Shown: positions 9,729 to 19,514 of the stretch, in pieces | How positions within the stretch are numbered: position 1 is the first letter of the stretch | Layout: every line of letters begins with the position of its first letter | Origin: Agaribacillus aureus | GTDB taxonomy: Bacteria > Bacteroidota > Bacteroidia > Cytophagales > Cyclobacteriaceae | Direction of reading: 5' to 3' | Assembly: GCA_030442055.1 (NCBI GenBank) | Contig: JAUJEB010000002.1 | Coordinates: forward strand, 1 to 64,000 | DNA length: 64,000 bases | Made by a program: the position numbers and the translations under genes | The notes under the pieces: model-generated | The model's database searches: none | The model's input: only the letters and a program-made list of their open reading frames with translations | Told to the model about the DNA's origin: nothing

Positions 9729-12700
9729 TTACCTGATCAAAGTAATAGCCCCTGCTTTTCTATCATCTTTTGAGCCGCATTCAATGACATAATAATACAC
9801 GCCCTGTACTAATTCCCTACCGTTATAGGTTCCATCCCAGGTATTCAAATAGGGATTAGCCTCAAAAATTTTCACACCCTGCTGATCGAAAATACTGATG
9901 GAGCACGTAGGAAAATTGGTAATACCATCTATAACCCACAGATCATCGATATTGTCATTATTCGGGGAAAAGAGCTTGTGCGGATTGATACGATCAGTTA
10001 TTTTTCCCTCTCTTACTTCAATAGTGATGCTCGCCTGCCCGAAGCAACCGTTTTCATTGATTCCCTCTACCATGTAGGTAGTGGTTTCAAAGGGTGTCAC
10101 CTCCGGATTAGCGATGGCAGGGTCGCTTATTAAAGTATCAACGGCTGGCGTCCAACTATAACTTTGTAAGCCCGAGGCTGTTAGCAGTAAGCTTTGCCCA
10201 AGTTTTATGGTGGTTGTTTCCGCGTCAATGACAACATCTGGGACCGGGAGTTGATTAAGGACAAAATCATCAGTGTTAACACAATCATTGTCAGTAACTT
10301 CCACGGTAAAAGTACCACCATTTGTGGCCTGAATACTATTGGATTCACCACCATCACTCCATGAAATATCGTCAAAAGTACCGCTAATTGAAAGCAAAAC
10401 GGTATCTCCCTCGCAAATATTGGTAACACTATTCTCACTCACGATTTCGACGGTTGGTGTTTCATTGATATTTATACTTTGCGTGGATTCATTGAAACAC
10501 GTCAAGTTCTGATAATCAACCCTTAAACGAACATTGTAGTTGCCGGCAGTGCTGAATGTATGCTGCGGATCGTTTTGTGTACTGTTATTGCCATCACCAA
10601 AATCCCAGGTATAGGTGGCCACGGCATTGGCATCGACAGTGGATTGGTTGGTAAAGGTAACCGGTGTTTGAGAACACAGGTCGCTACCCACATTAAAATC
10701 TGCCACAGGCGCTGAGTAGACAATAACCTCGTATGCCGGTGTTTCTCGTGGAGAACAGCCAGGTACGGTGATATCTCCAACCGCAACCGTGTAAGACCCA
10801 TTTTCGGTTACGGTATATTGATGACTAAGTGCGCCACCAATATTGACGCCGTCTTTTTTCCACTGATAGGTGAAATTTGCATCATTGTTGACAGTCAAAG
10901 TCGTGTTTTCTCCCTGGCATATTTCGTCGCTACCAAGATTGGAGATGGTTAGGGAAGGGGTGCCTACTGACATGGCAAGGGTAAATTCTTCGACACCCTG
11001 GCAATTACCCAATACCGGTGTAACATAATATTTCCCCACCATTTCGTCACTAAAGTTTGTGATAGTGGGATTTGCCTGTGTAGAGCTGAAATTGTTTGGC
11101 CCACGCCAGGTAAATGTCGTACCGGCAGGACCTGTAGCAGTGAGGTTGAGAGCATCGCCAATACATACTGGAGAATTGCTGCCGACTACAATCCCGCCCG
11201 GAATTACGCCTACATCGACGTTGACAGTGACCGAGGGAGAGGTAACAGTGCAAGAACCGCCATTGGATATAAGTGTAACCGTATAAGCTCCTGCATCAGT
11301 AATATCCAAATAGGGGACAAGGGTGTTGACCGGTGGGTCACTGTCTTTTTGCCACCGGTAGGTGGCGCCAGGTTCCTGCGTACTAAACAATCTTTCTGTA
11401 TTGCCATTACATACCAAAACAGGATCTCCATTTTGAATTTCAGGAAATACACATTGCCGGTTTCTAAGTATTGACAGGTTTGATGCCAGTGTGCCAAGAT
11501 TAGTATCATCAATACTGGTAAAAGCAATGTCAGGTTTCGCATCTCCGTCAACATCTCCGATTTTAACATTACGGTTGATATCTGTGACATTAAAGACTAT
11601 CCGGTCAAATTGCAGATTCCCCGGAGTACTATTGTTGTTTAATACGGTTATTTGTTTATTATCGCTAATTGATCCAATGACAATATCGTTTTTCTCATCT
11701 CCATCCAAATCCCCAAAATCAAGTCCCCAGGGTTTATTATTGGCTGGGAAGTTTTCCGGTGATGCAAAGCTGGGCTCGGCGCCAACTGCTGTTTCGTTAA
11801 GAAATATGGAAATAGCAGAACTTAACAGCTGGGTGGCGACAATATCTCTTTTGCCGTCACCATCTATATCTCCCACCTTCAGGTTGACCATCGTGCCGGG
11901 GATACTTAATTCCACGATATTGTTGAATTGAAAATTACCGGGCGTACTGGTATTTTGAATGACGAAACAATTGCCATTGTCTGTAAGGAATTGATTAACA
12001 ACAATTTCCGGCAACTGGTCTCCATTCAGGTCCTCCACCGATAACCCCATCGTTCGCGAAGCCTGAGGAATAGTTATTTCATGAATAACAGGGGAGAAGC
12101 TGATACCGGCCAATGTACTTTGGTTATCAAGGAACAACACTTTATTGCTCCCGGAGTTAGAGATAATTAATTCTGGTTTTCCATTGTTGTCAAGATCGTT
12201 TATTTCAATTCTTCTTAAGACGGCGCCTGAAAAGGTGATATTTTGGGAAGAAAAGCTGATCGTGCTGCCTACCGTGGTATTTTGAAATATGTATAACTGG
12301 TTACCATTATTTCCTTCCGAGACGACAAGGTCGGGCTTGGCGTCTCCGTTTAAATCGCCACAATTTATATTAATGGTGGGCGAACCGATAAAGATCGCCC
12401 CTGTACTATAGTTAATACCACCTACCGTGCTGTTATTGGTAAACAGGGTTACTGAATTATCCTGCTCATTGGCCGCGGCAACGTCAAGTAATCCATCATT
12501 GTTAAAATCACACATACAAATATCATAGAGTCCTCTCTGCGCAAAGTAGTCATCCTGTGCTTCAAAATCAGTGGCATCCACACCATTTTGCCCGCCGAAG
12601 CTCAGACTAAATTGATCGGTTGAGTACCCGATCAGTCCGGAGCTGATGTTGTGTACCGATACCCTGCTGAAGGTTGTGCCTCCCGGTACTTCGGCTTCAA

Positions 12701-12923
12701 TAAACTGGTCGGAGACGAAAGTTACGTTTGCTTCCGCACCGCCGGCAAAAACACGAATATCAGCCAGATTGCTGCCAAAATTCGAACCGGTGATGGCCAG
12801 TGTTTCGCCCAGGGAACCGTTGAGCTTGTCAATATGGGAAACAACAGGCGCCTGAGCCCATGAATAGGTCATGGTGGCTATGGACAGAAAAAAATAGATC
12901 GAGATTACCTGTGAAACTTTCAT
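9729..12923 (-). CDS. T9SS type B cargo: TIG, FG-GAP, Ig-like and PKD domains
   Basis: This 1064-residue exported protein has a signal peptide ending near residue 24 (YSWAQ). An IPT/TIG domain follows at about 25-110 (LAITGSNFG), then FG-GAP/VCBS repeats at about 130-490 with recurring DxNxDGxxD motifs (DFNNDGLLD, DLNGDAKPD, DIDGDGKRD). Ig-like domains occupy about 500-740, and a PKD domain with the diagnostic WDFGDGN lies near 790. The last 90 residues (FSPNNDNIDD, ISIFDQQG, WDGTYNG, GVYYYVIEC) match the gliding-motility-associated C-terminal domain, the type B T9SS sorting signal. It sits between a PorP/SprF gene and the giant adhesin, so it is probably a surface adhesin exported by the same machinery. 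Confidence 0.9.
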   Translation of the reverse strand: MKVSQVISIYFFLSIATMTYSWAQAPVVSHIDKLNGSLGETLAITGSNFGSNLADIRVFAGGAEANVTFVSDQFIEAEVPGGTTFSRVSVHNISSGLIGYSTDQFSLSFGGQNGVDATDFEAQDDYFAQRGLYDICMCDFNNDGLLDVAAANEQDNSVTLFTNNSTVGGINYSTGAIFIGSPTININCGDLNGDAKPDLVVSEGNNGNQLYIFQNTTVGSTISFSSQNITFSGAVLRRIEINDLDNNGKPELIISNSGSNKVLFLDNQSTLAGISFSPVIHEITIPQASRTMGLSVEDLNGDQLPEIVVNQFLTDNGNCFVIQNTSTPGNFQFNNIVELSIPGTMVNLKVGDIDGDGKRDIVATQLLSSAISIFLNETAVGAEPSFASPENFPANNKPWGLDFGDLDGDEKNDIVIGSISDNKQITVLNNNSTPGNLQFDRIVFNVTDINRNVKIGDVDGDAKPDIAFTSIDDTNLGTLASNLSILRNRQCVFPEIQNGDPVLVCNGNTERLFSTQEPGATYRWQKDSDPPVNTLVPYLDITDAGAYTVTLISNGGSCTVTSPSVTVNVDVGVIPGGIVVGSNSPVCIGDALNLTATGPAGTTFTWRGPNNFSSTQANPTITNFSDEMVGKYYVTPVLGNCQGVEEFTLAMSVGTPSLTISNLGSDEICQGENTTLTVNNDANFTYQWKKDGVNIGGALSHQYTVTENGSYTVAVGDITVPGCSPRETPAYEVIVYSAPVADFNVGSDLCSQTPVTFTNQSTVDANAVATYTWDFGDGNNSTQNDPQHTFSTAGNYNVRLRVDYQNLTCFNESTQSININETPTVEIVSENSVTNICEGDTVLLSISGTFDDISWSDGGESNSIQATNGGTFTVEVTDNDCVNTDDFVLNQLPVPDVVIDAETTTIKLGQSLLLTASGLQSYSWTPAVDTLISDPAIANPEVTPFETTTYMVEGINENGCFGQASITIEVREGKITDRINPHKLFSPNNDNIDDLWVIDGITNFPTCSISIFDQQGVKIFEANPYLNTWDGTYNGRELVQGVYYYVIECGSKDDRKAGAITLIR

Positions 12924-12970
12924 GTCTTTAACAATTAAATTATTAATCCGTTTTTCACTCTTTTCATCAA

Positions 12971-14341
12971 CTATTGTGGCTGTATAATTTTTGCTTTTCT
13001 GAATTTTCTATTTTGGCTAATTCTTTTCAGTTCTTTTTTCGCCTCTCTCATTTTACCGACTTCAGTGAGGTAGATATGATAGATGCCGGCATTTTTATCA
13101 AAATAAATTCTTGCATTGTGCTTTCGTTTTTTCAGGTATTGCTGATAGGTATCTGCCTGCGAAAAATCCTTAAATGACTTAACAGAAATGATAAATCGTT
13201 TGCCGTCCAGGTTATTACCGGCATTCTTATAACCTTTATTTTCCGATATCTGGTACCTGGCTTTGTGGCCGTTTCCTGTATTGGCAGGGTTAACCTTGGT
13301 GGGTTGCGGTTTAACCCTTTTCCGTTGGAACTTGCTTTTGACCTCCTTGCCGAAACGGTAGGAAAGTTGAATTTCGTGGGAACCATTGATAGGGCCCAAT
13401 ACCTGCTTTGAAGCCGGTTCATAGGCATATGCCAGGGAAAAGTCACTGAGATTAAAACCCACATTGCCTGTAATGCCATAACTTTGCCTGTACGAGGCAC
13501 CCAGCCAAAAAGCCTGACTGAGATTTAATTTAGCCAGCGCTTCAAATTGATTATTTCCGATTTTTGAGTACCTGTACAGAAAGTGCAGTTCCAGGGGCGC
13601 GTATTGTGCCTCCACCTTTTTGGTATGTCTTCTTTTGCCCCTTCCCTTACCCTTAAAATAGGAGTCTACCCGTTTTTTGTAATAAGCCATCAACACCACT
13701 TCATCGAAAAGATTTAATTCATGGCTCTCAAAGCTGGCTGTGTTGATAAAATCCGGTTTAAAAAGCCTGGGCAGCACCACACCAATGTTCAGGCCATTGG
13801 ATTGATATTTTACCCCGAATTTCCCGGCTAGCTGCTGATTGTTATTTAAAAAGTTGGTCAATGCGGGATCATCCGGGTTGTCCACCTGCGAAAAATCGAT
13901 CGCGTTACTAGTCAAACCTGCTGACAACCCAAGCCTGAATGAGGACTCATCGGAAATGGGTATCGAGTAGCCGTAGGTTAATTGGGCGTCAAGGGTAGTT
14001 AAGAGCCCCCGTTGAAAGGTCGAAACATTGATACCGGCCAACGCATTACTTTTATTGAATGGTGTATGAAAACTAAACGTAGAAAGCACCGGCGCCCCTT
14101 CAATTTCACGCCATTGCTGACGGTGATTGACAGAGACTACAGGTCGTAAGAAATGGCCGGCTTCTGCAGGGTTGTATAAATAGGGGTTGACATAAAAATG
14201 GTTATAAACCGGGTAATTTTGGGCATGGGACAGGCTACATAGGCAATAAAAGGAAAAAAATAGAAGAATACCTTTGTTTTTCCTATATATACCCGAAAAA
14301 TATCTCCTACACTTTGTGTTGCCATTATGATTCAAACTCAC
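12971..14341 (-). CDS. PorP/SprF-family T9SS outer-membrane protein fused to a SPOR-like domain
   Basis: The 456-residue product starts at a GTG (14339-14341) followed by a signal peptide (LFFSFYCLCSLSHAQ). The mature N-terminus (NPYLYNPAEAG) and following beta-barrel pattern match the PorP/SprF family, outer-membrane partners needed for export of particular T9SS adhesins such as SprB. Most family members end after about 300-350 residues. Here the last 80 or so (KRFIISVKSFKDFSQAD to AKIIQPQ) look like a SPOR domain, which in other proteins binds peptidoglycan. A very basic linker separates the two parts. It is the first gene of the adhesin cluster, with 47 bases to the next gene. The PorP/SprF assignment is secure; the SPOR call rests on pattern only. 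Confidence 0.85.
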   Translation of the reverse strand: MSLNHNGNTKCRRYFSGIYRKNKGILLFFSFYCLCSLSHAQNYPVYNHFYVNPYLYNPAEAGHFLRPVVSVNHRQQWREIEGAPVLSTFSFHTPFNKSNALAGINVSTFQRGLLTTLDAQLTYGYSIPISDESSFRLGLSAGLTSNAIDFSQVDNPDDPALTNFLNNNQQLAGKFGVKYQSNGLNIGVVLPRLFKPDFINTASFESHELNLFDEVVLMAYYKKRVDSYFKGKGRGKRRHTKKVEAQYAPLELHFLYRYSKIGNNQFEALAKLNLSQAFWLGASYRQSYGITGNVGFNLSDFSLAYAYEPASKQVLGPINGSHEIQLSYRFGKEVKSKFQRKRVKPQPTKVNPANTGNGHKARYQISENKGYKNAGNNLDGKRFIISVKSFKDFSQADTYQQYLKKRKHNARIYFDKNAGIYHIYLTEVGKMREAKKELKRISQNRKFRKAKIIQPQ

Positions 14342-14596
14342 CTTGATAAGAGGATTTTTCTATATTGGGTTTAAAATAATTATTTGTCAACCATTATTTA
14401 ATGCTAAAATGGTGCTTGAATCCACAAAGAAGATAGATAAGTTGAAAAAAGAATTTAAGCCCATTTTAATGTTAACCATTATTAAATATAGGGTGGCACC
14501 TATTCAGGCTATAAGCACTTTGGTTGAATTGTATACTCAAGTATTAAAAAAGTCATTTTTGCGTTAAATCAGCTTAACTTTTAAAGAGGAACCCTT

Positions 14597-15397
14597 ATGA
14601 ACAAAAGATATTTACTGATAATTACCTGCATGTTTTTTATGTCTCCAACCTGTTTTGGGCAATTATATGTGGGCCCCAAGGCCGGAATTCAGGCTTTTGC
14701 CCCTTTTTATCCCGATAAAGACAACCGGGCCGGTTTGAAACTTAAGCCAAGGCCGGGACTCAGCCTGGGATTGGCAGCTGTGGCAGAGGTAAGGGAAAAT
14801 TTTGCGCTTCATTTCGAAATAGCTTATTCCCAGAAAGGGAAGAAGGTGAAGGATGAGATCAGCCCGCTTTTCAGTCACAAAGTACGCTACAACCATATTG
14901 ATTTTCCAATACTTTTCACCCGCCGTTTTAATGCCAAATTTGGAGGTCAGAAAGCCTATCAATGGTATTTAAATGTGGGGCCTAACATTAGTTACTGGCT
15001 CGGTGGCTCAGGTGAGCTGATATCTGATGAACTGGAAGAAGAGAATATAGCGCGTCTGGATTATACAATGGTATTTAAAGCCGATTCATTTGATGAGGAT
15101 CAGGCAAATTTTGAAGATCCAAATAGATTGCAGCTGGGCCTGAACGTAGGAGGGGGATTGATTTTTAAACCTAGCGACGCCAACATGTTGCTCGTTGACT
15201 TCCGCCTGGAAATAGGCAGTACATTTGTGGGAAAGAAAGGCACAGCTACTGAGTTTCCCCACCTTCTGTTTGCTTATACGGATAATTTAGCCGCGGTGAA
15301 CGTAGGACTAAAGGCTTCGGTAGCCTATGTTTTTGACTTGAATTTATCACAATTGAAAAAAGGAAAATCCACCAAAGACATCAAAAGAAGACGGTAA
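14597..15397 (+). CDS. Outer-membrane beta-barrel protein (PorT-like porin family)
   Basis: This 266-residue protein has a signal peptide ending at CFGQ and alternating hydrophobic strands throughout (YVGPKAGIQ, PGLSLGLAAVAEV, LHFEIAYSQKGKK, LNVGPNISYWLGG). The layout is typical of the Bacteroidota outer-membrane beta-barrel family related to PorT. Such proteins fold in the outer membrane; their substrates are rarely known. The start is supported by AGAGGA eight bases upstream of ATG 14597. It is transcribed divergently from the PorP/SprF gene and converges with the YHS-domain gene. A role in T9SS is possible from context but is not shown. Confidence 0.75.
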   Translation: MNKRYLLIITCMFFMSPTCFGQLYVGPKAGIQAFAPFYPDKDNRAGLKLKPRPGLSLGLAAVAEVRENFALHFEIAYSQKGKKVKDEISPLFSHKVRYNHIDFPILFTRRFNAKFGGQKAYQWYLNVGPNISYWLGGSGELISDELEEENIARLDYTMVFKADSFDEDQANFEDPNRLQLGLNVGGGLIFKPSDANMLLVDFRLEIGSTFVGKKGTATEFPHLLFAYTDNLAAVNVGLKASVAYVFDLNLSQLKKGKSTKDIKRRR

Positions 15398-15453
15398 TCC
15401 TGCTTTATCTTGCTTATTTTCAGGTTGTTAAAAGACTTTGATAAAAGTGATTG

Positions 15454-15476
15454 AGCCCCTGCCACAGGAAGGGGCT
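15454..15476. terminator. Stem-loop between convergent genes
   Basis: A perfect 7-bp inverted repeat AGCCCCT/AGGGGCT with a 9-base loop lies between the convergent beta-barrel and YHS genes. No strong T-run follows on either strand, so a terminator role is tentative. Confidence 0.35.
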
Positions 15477-15513
15477 GAAGTGCCGTGCGTTGGTTAACAG
15501 GTGCGGTGACTTG

Positions 15514-15966
15514 CTATTTGATGATATCACCCCAGTTTTTATCCGCTTTTACTTTCAGGTTTCTTTCATCCTCATTCCAGGTATCCAGGGTATTGGTGAA
15601 GAATTTATTGTAAAAAAGGTAGAGTTTGTCGTCTAAAATTTTAAATGTTTTGGGATTAACTTCCACCTTTTCGCCGGTTTTGCCCATGGCATAAGCACAC
15701 CAACCACCGTATTGAGGCTTATATTTTCCAGGATTTTCCTTGAAGCTTTTTAAGTTCGATGCATTGGAAAAATAGTAGGTAATATTATTGTCAACCGCCT
15801 TGTATTGAGATTTTCCTTTCACCGGGTCACCATTGAAGTAACTTACCGCGTCATATCCTGATAAGGCAATTTTACGATCGGAAAGATTAAAATGTTCCGC
15901 TTTTTCAGATTGTCCGAATGCGGAGACCGAAAATAGAATGGCAATAGCCAACATTAATGTTTTCAT
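15514..15966 (-). CDS. Exported YHS-domain protein
   Basis: From ATG 15966 the product is 150 residues with a clean signal peptide (MKTLMLAIAILFSVSAFGQ). Longer starts exist at ATG 15990 and GTG 16002, but they put charged residues before the signal peptide. The mature part carries the YHS pattern: ALSGYDAVSYFNGDPVKGK, ITYYFSNASNLKSFKENPGKYKPQYGGWCAYAMG. YHS domains are small folds associated with metal-handling proteins, and this periplasmic type is widespread and uncharacterised. The Cys in GGWCAYAMG is conserved in relatives known to me. It is monocistronic, convergent with the upstream beta-barrel gene. Confidence 0.85.
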   Translation of the reverse strand: MKTLMLAIAILFSVSAFGQSEKAEHFNLSDRKIALSGYDAVSYFNGDPVKGKSQYKAVDNNITYYFSNASNLKSFKENPGKYKPQYGGWCAYAMGKTGEKVEVNPKTFKILDDKLYLFYNKFFTNTLDTWNEDERNLKVKADKNWGDIIK

Positions 15967-16256
15967 GGATTTATGAGTGGTTTTTGTCATTTGAAATTTC
16001 ACTTAAGTTAACATTTTATTTGGATTTAACTTACGGCAATTGTTTTGGCCTTGTTAAAGCCTCCGGCTGTTTTTAACGAAAGTTAACCAAAAGGGCCGCA
16101 CAATGTCGCCTGGTATACAATTTAGCTGTAGAACAGTGAGTGAGTAATCGCAAAAACAGGTAGCGGTTTTGGCCATATTTTGGTGTATTTGGAAAAGAAT
16201 TTGGTTCCTGTTTTAATATTAACTACTTTAAGGGTAAATATAACTTAGCAATAAAC

Positions 16257-16592
16257 ATGAAGCGAAGATACCTGGGTGAATTGGAAGAAATTGTGTTGTT
16301 AACAGTAGCTGTTTTACACGGAAAAGCCTATGGCGTGGCGATTATCAATGAAATCGAAGCCAGGATGAATAGAAAAGTCGGTTTGGGCGCTTTACAAACG
16401 GTTTTGAGAAGAATGGAAAAAAAAGGTTACCTGGAATCTCAATTTGGGGAGGCCACCAAGGTGAGGGGAGGTAAGCGAAAAAGGTATTTTACAGTAACCA
16501 GCTTTGGTAAAAAAGCCCTGGAACAAACTAAAGATGTTCGCCTGGGCCTGTGGGAGGCAATTCCAAAGATAGCTTTTGACACGTGGAAATAA
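16257..16592 (+). CDS. PadR-family transcriptional regulator (module 1)
   Basis: The 111-residue product shows the PadR winged-helix pattern: LGELEEIVLLTVAVLHGKAYGVAI, a recognition-helix region (GLGALQTVLRRMEKKGYLES), and the basic wing RGGKRKRYFTVTSFGKKAL. PadR proteins are usually dimeric repressors of neighbouring membrane-protein genes. The permease gene begins 10 bases before this gene ends, so the two are translationally coupled. The same arrangement occurs twice more in the window (34.9 and 38.1 kb). The upstream region lacks the TTTGTATA half-site seen before the other two copies. Confidence 0.92.
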   Translation: MKRRYLGELEEIVLLTVAVLHGKAYGVAIINEIEARMNRKVGLGALQTVLRRMEKKGYLESQFGEATKVRGGKRKRYFTVTSFGKKALEQTKDVRLGLWEAIPKIAFDTWK

Positions 16593-19210
16593 AAAATCAC
16601 AAAAAGGCGGCACCCCCTGAATTTATGCTGCGGTTTTTCCGCTGGTTTTGCCACCCGGAATGCAGGGAGGATATAGAGGGGGACCTCAAAGAGATCTTTT
16701 TTTATAAAGCGGATCAAATAGGGGTTGGCAAAGCTAAATGGCTGTTTGTCAGAGATGTTTTATTTTTATTCAGGCCGGGAATTATCCGGCCTATCCAAAA
16801 ACTTTACATATTAAACCACCAAAGCATGTTTAAGAATTACCTAAAAGTAACTTTCAGGATTTTTAGAAAAGAGAAAGTGTTTTCACTCATTAACCTGTTT
16901 GGCCTTGTGCTGGGTTTTACCTGCTGCCTGCTTATTTTTCTTTTTGTGCAGGATGAGTTGAGTTACGATAAATTCCACAAAGATGGGGACCGGATTTACC
17001 GGGTGGCGTCTGCTTATATGAGAGAAGGGAGATGGGAACCTTATGCCACCAATTCATGGCCAACGGCGGAGCTTCTTAAAACAAATTTCAGCGAGATCGA
17101 AGAGTTGGTTAGAATTCGTCGGCGGCAAGATATTGTGGAATACAAAGAAAAAAGAATATCAGAAGAGCGGGTGGCTACGGTTGAAGAAAACTTTCTGGAG
17201 GTATTTTCCTTTGAGTTGGTGGCTGGAAACCGCCAGGAAGCCCTCAAAGGTTCCAATAAGGTGGTTATTACCGAGTCCATAGCCCGGAAATATTTTGAAA
17301 ACGAAGATCCCATTGGGAAAATATTTAAAATAAATGATGACCAATTTCAATTGATGGTTACCGGCGTGATGAAAGATATGCCACCAAATTCCCATTTCCA
17401 TTTTGACTTTCTTATTTCGGGAGAAACTGCCAGAAGTATTGCGCCCGAAGCCCTTTTTACCAACGTAGGGTTTGATTCTCAGTGGGTGTATATAAAAGCC
17501 TCAAAGAATTTTGATCCAGGTCTTATGGAAGCGGAGTTCCCCCGGTTTATTGATGATCATCTTAGCGCCATATTCACCTCGGCTAATTTTAAGCTTTTTT
17601 TACAGCCACTTTTGGATATTCATTTAAAATCAGATCTGGGGCTTGAAATAGAAGCTAACGGCAACATAGACCATTTATACATTTTTTCAGTTATAGCCAT
17701 TTTTACTCTGCTGATCGCTTGCATAAATTATATGAATCTCACCACCGCCAGATCTGTAAGAAGAGCCCGGGAAGTAGGAATGCGCAAGGTGCTGGGGGCA
17801 GGTCAGTCACATTTAGTCAATCAATTTCTCAGCGAATCCTTTTTGATGACCTTTTTGGCCATCCTGTTTTCACTGGCATTGACTTTTTTGGTTTTACCGG
17901 TATTCAATGCGTTTTCAGGAAAGGAAATTTCGAGGGGTTTTCTTTTTAGTTATGAGGTCGTGGCGGCGGCGATAATTTTATTGGTCGCGGTAGGCTTGCT
18001 GGCAGGCACCTATCCATACTTTATTCTTTCATCTTTCAAACCGCTGAATACACTAAAGGGCCGTTACATAAGTGGCAATTCCGGCGTTATGCTGCGAAAG
18101 GGACTTGTTATTCTACAATTTGGGATATCGATAGGTTTGATTATCGCGACGGGAATAACTTACAGGCAACTCCAGTTTTTAAGAAATAAAGACCTGGGCA
18201 TTAATAAGGATTTACTGGTGGCAGTACCTATGCGAACCATGGAACGAAGCCAGCTCGAAACGGTCAAAAATGACCTGCTGACAAATGCTGCTATTAAAAG
18301 TGTTGGCACCTGCAACATGAAACTGCCGGGATGGATCTCCAATAGTACATATTATGAGGCCGAAGGAGTACCCATAGACCAGGAAGCCAGAAAGTCAATG
18401 AAGATCATCAGGGTAGACCCGGAGTTTTTTGAAAGTATTGAAGGTGAATTTATAGCGGGCCGAAACTTTTCAAAATCTATAACAACCGATATGTCAGAGG
18501 CGGTGATATTAAACGAGGCGGCGGTTAATCAATTGGGATGGCAGGAGCCAATCGGAAGCTGGCTCAAACTTGGTCGCAGAAAGCGGACAACCATTGGTAT
18601 CGTAAAAGACTTCCATTTCGAATCGTTGCACCGCAGAATTCCACCCACAATTTTCGTGCTTTCGGATAGTTTTTTGAACTGGATATATGTTAAAATCGCC
18701 CCAGACAACATTCCAACTTCCCTGGCTCACATAGAAAAGGTATATTCGAAATTTGTGAGGGATAGAGATTTTATCTACTCATTTGTGGATGAGGACGTGC
18801 GTAATCAGTACAACGCTGAGGATAAATTTATGAAAATTTTCATCATTTTTACCTTATTGGCGGTGGCGATCGCCTGCCTTGGTATTTTCGGGCTTGTTTC
18901 ATTTATGGCTGAAAGAAAATCCAAAGAAATTGGCATTCGCAAAGTGTTGGGGGCATCTGTCGGGGGGGTATCTTTTTTGCTGATCAAAGAGTTTATTCTT
19001 TTGCTATTGGTGGCCAGCACTATTTCATGGCCATTTACCTATTATTTTATGAATGGTTGGCTCACGGAATTTATTTACAGAACTTCAATCAGCATAGATT
19101 TATTCTTTGTAGCAACGCTGCTTGCCTTACTAATTGCCATATGCTCGACCGGGGTTAAGGCTTTAGCCGCCGCCCTGGCCAATCCTATTAACGCCTTGCG
19201 GGAGGAATAA
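16583..19210 (+). CDS. FtsX/MacB-like permease with permease-prefix domain (module 1)
   Basis: An 875-residue integral membrane protein. The GTG start at 16583 overlaps the PadR gene by 10 bases; it keeps the PPxF motif that also opens the two sister proteins, so it is preferred over ATG 16625. Residues 1-75 form the soluble prefix domain (PPEFMLRFFRWFCHPECREDIEGDL) typical of this Bacteroidota permease family. Then come two repeats of transmembrane helix, MacB-like periplasmic domain and FtsX helices; each FtsX part has the (G/A)MRKVLGA or GIRKVLGAS coupling motif (about residues 400 and 790). No ATP-binding partner is encoded nearby. Substrate unknown; MacB relatives act as mechanotransmission exporters for toxins, lipoproteins or peptides. 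Confidence 0.9.
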   Translation: MEIKNHKKAAPPEFMLRFFRWFCHPECREDIEGDLKEIFFYKADQIGVGKAKWLFVRDVLFLFRPGIIRPIQKLYILNHQSMFKNYLKVTFRIFRKEKVFSLINLFGLVLGFTCCLLIFLFVQDELSYDKFHKDGDRIYRVASAYMREGRWEPYATNSWPTAELLKTNFSEIEELVRIRRRQDIVEYKEKRISEERVATVEENFLEVFSFELVAGNRQEALKGSNKVVITESIARKYFENEDPIGKIFKINDDQFQLMVTGVMKDMPPNSHFHFDFLISGETARSIAPEALFTNVGFDSQWVYIKASKNFDPGLMEAEFPRFIDDHLSAIFTSANFKLFLQPLLDIHLKSDLGLEIEANGNIDHLYIFSVIAIFTLLIACINYMNLTTARSVRRAREVGMRKVLGAGQSHLVNQFLSESFLMTFLAILFSLALTFLVLPVFNAFSGKEISRGFLFSYEVVAAAIILLVAVGLLAGTYPYFILSSFKPLNTLKGRYISGNSGVMLRKGLVILQFGISIGLIIATGITYRQLQFLRNKDLGINKDLLVAVPMRTMERSQLETVKNDLLTNAAIKSVGTCNMKLPGWISNSTYYEAEGVPIDQEARKSMKIIRVDPEFFESIEGEFIAGRNFSKSITTDMSEAVILNEAAVNQLGWQEPIGSWLKLGRRKRTTIGIVKDFHFESLHRRIPPTIFVLSDSFLNWIYVKIAPDNIPTSLAHIEKVYSKFVRDRDFIYSFVDEDVRNQYNAEDKFMKIFIIFTLLAVAIACLGIFGLVSFMAERKSKEIGIRKVLGASVGGVSFLLIKEFILLLLVASTISWPFTYYFMNGWLTEFIYRTSISIDLFFVATLLALLIAICSTGVKALAAALANPINALREE

Positions 19211-19214
19211 CAGA

Positions 19215-19295
19215 CTATAATAATAAGAAGCTAAGGAGGGCAATCAGCACCAGGACAGATCTGGAAATGATTACATAATCTTTGAGAACATTCAT
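19215..19295 (-). CDS. Putative 26-residue single-span membrane peptide
   Basis: A short ORF on the minus strand (ATG 19293-19295, TAG 19215-19217) encodes MNVLKDYVIISRSVLVLIAL followed by LSFLLL: a short polar head and one hydrophobic helix. It lies in an otherwise empty 304-base gap between convergent genes. A similar peptide is encoded at 29580-29666 (hydrophobic tail ILVLAVLNL). The likeness in size, head-then-helix layout and C-terminal position of the helix suggests they may be real, but no promoter or Shine-Dalgarno site was identified and homology is only suggestive. Confidence 0.35.
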   Translation of the reverse strand: MNVLKDYVIISRSVLVLIALLSFLLL

Positions 19296-19514
19296 TTGCG
19301 TTAGTTTTTTGGTCGGTACTCTAAAGTAAACAGTATTTATGCTTTAATGTTTTCAAAGCGGCAATGTAACCTTTGATTTTACAGTAGTTGTGCGTACCAT
19401 CGCTGATTGCGGTCGTGTAAGTATCGACCAATTACTGCCGTCCCGACTTAAACCTTTATCGCAATTTCAAGGCTAATCAAGTCCTGGTTTGCTGTATTTT
19501 GTAGCTGCACCCGG

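Noticed and set aside
14343-14567. 74-codon plus-strand ORF between divergent genes
   Set aside because: No motif, no ribosome-binding site, and it occupies the promoter region of both neighbours.
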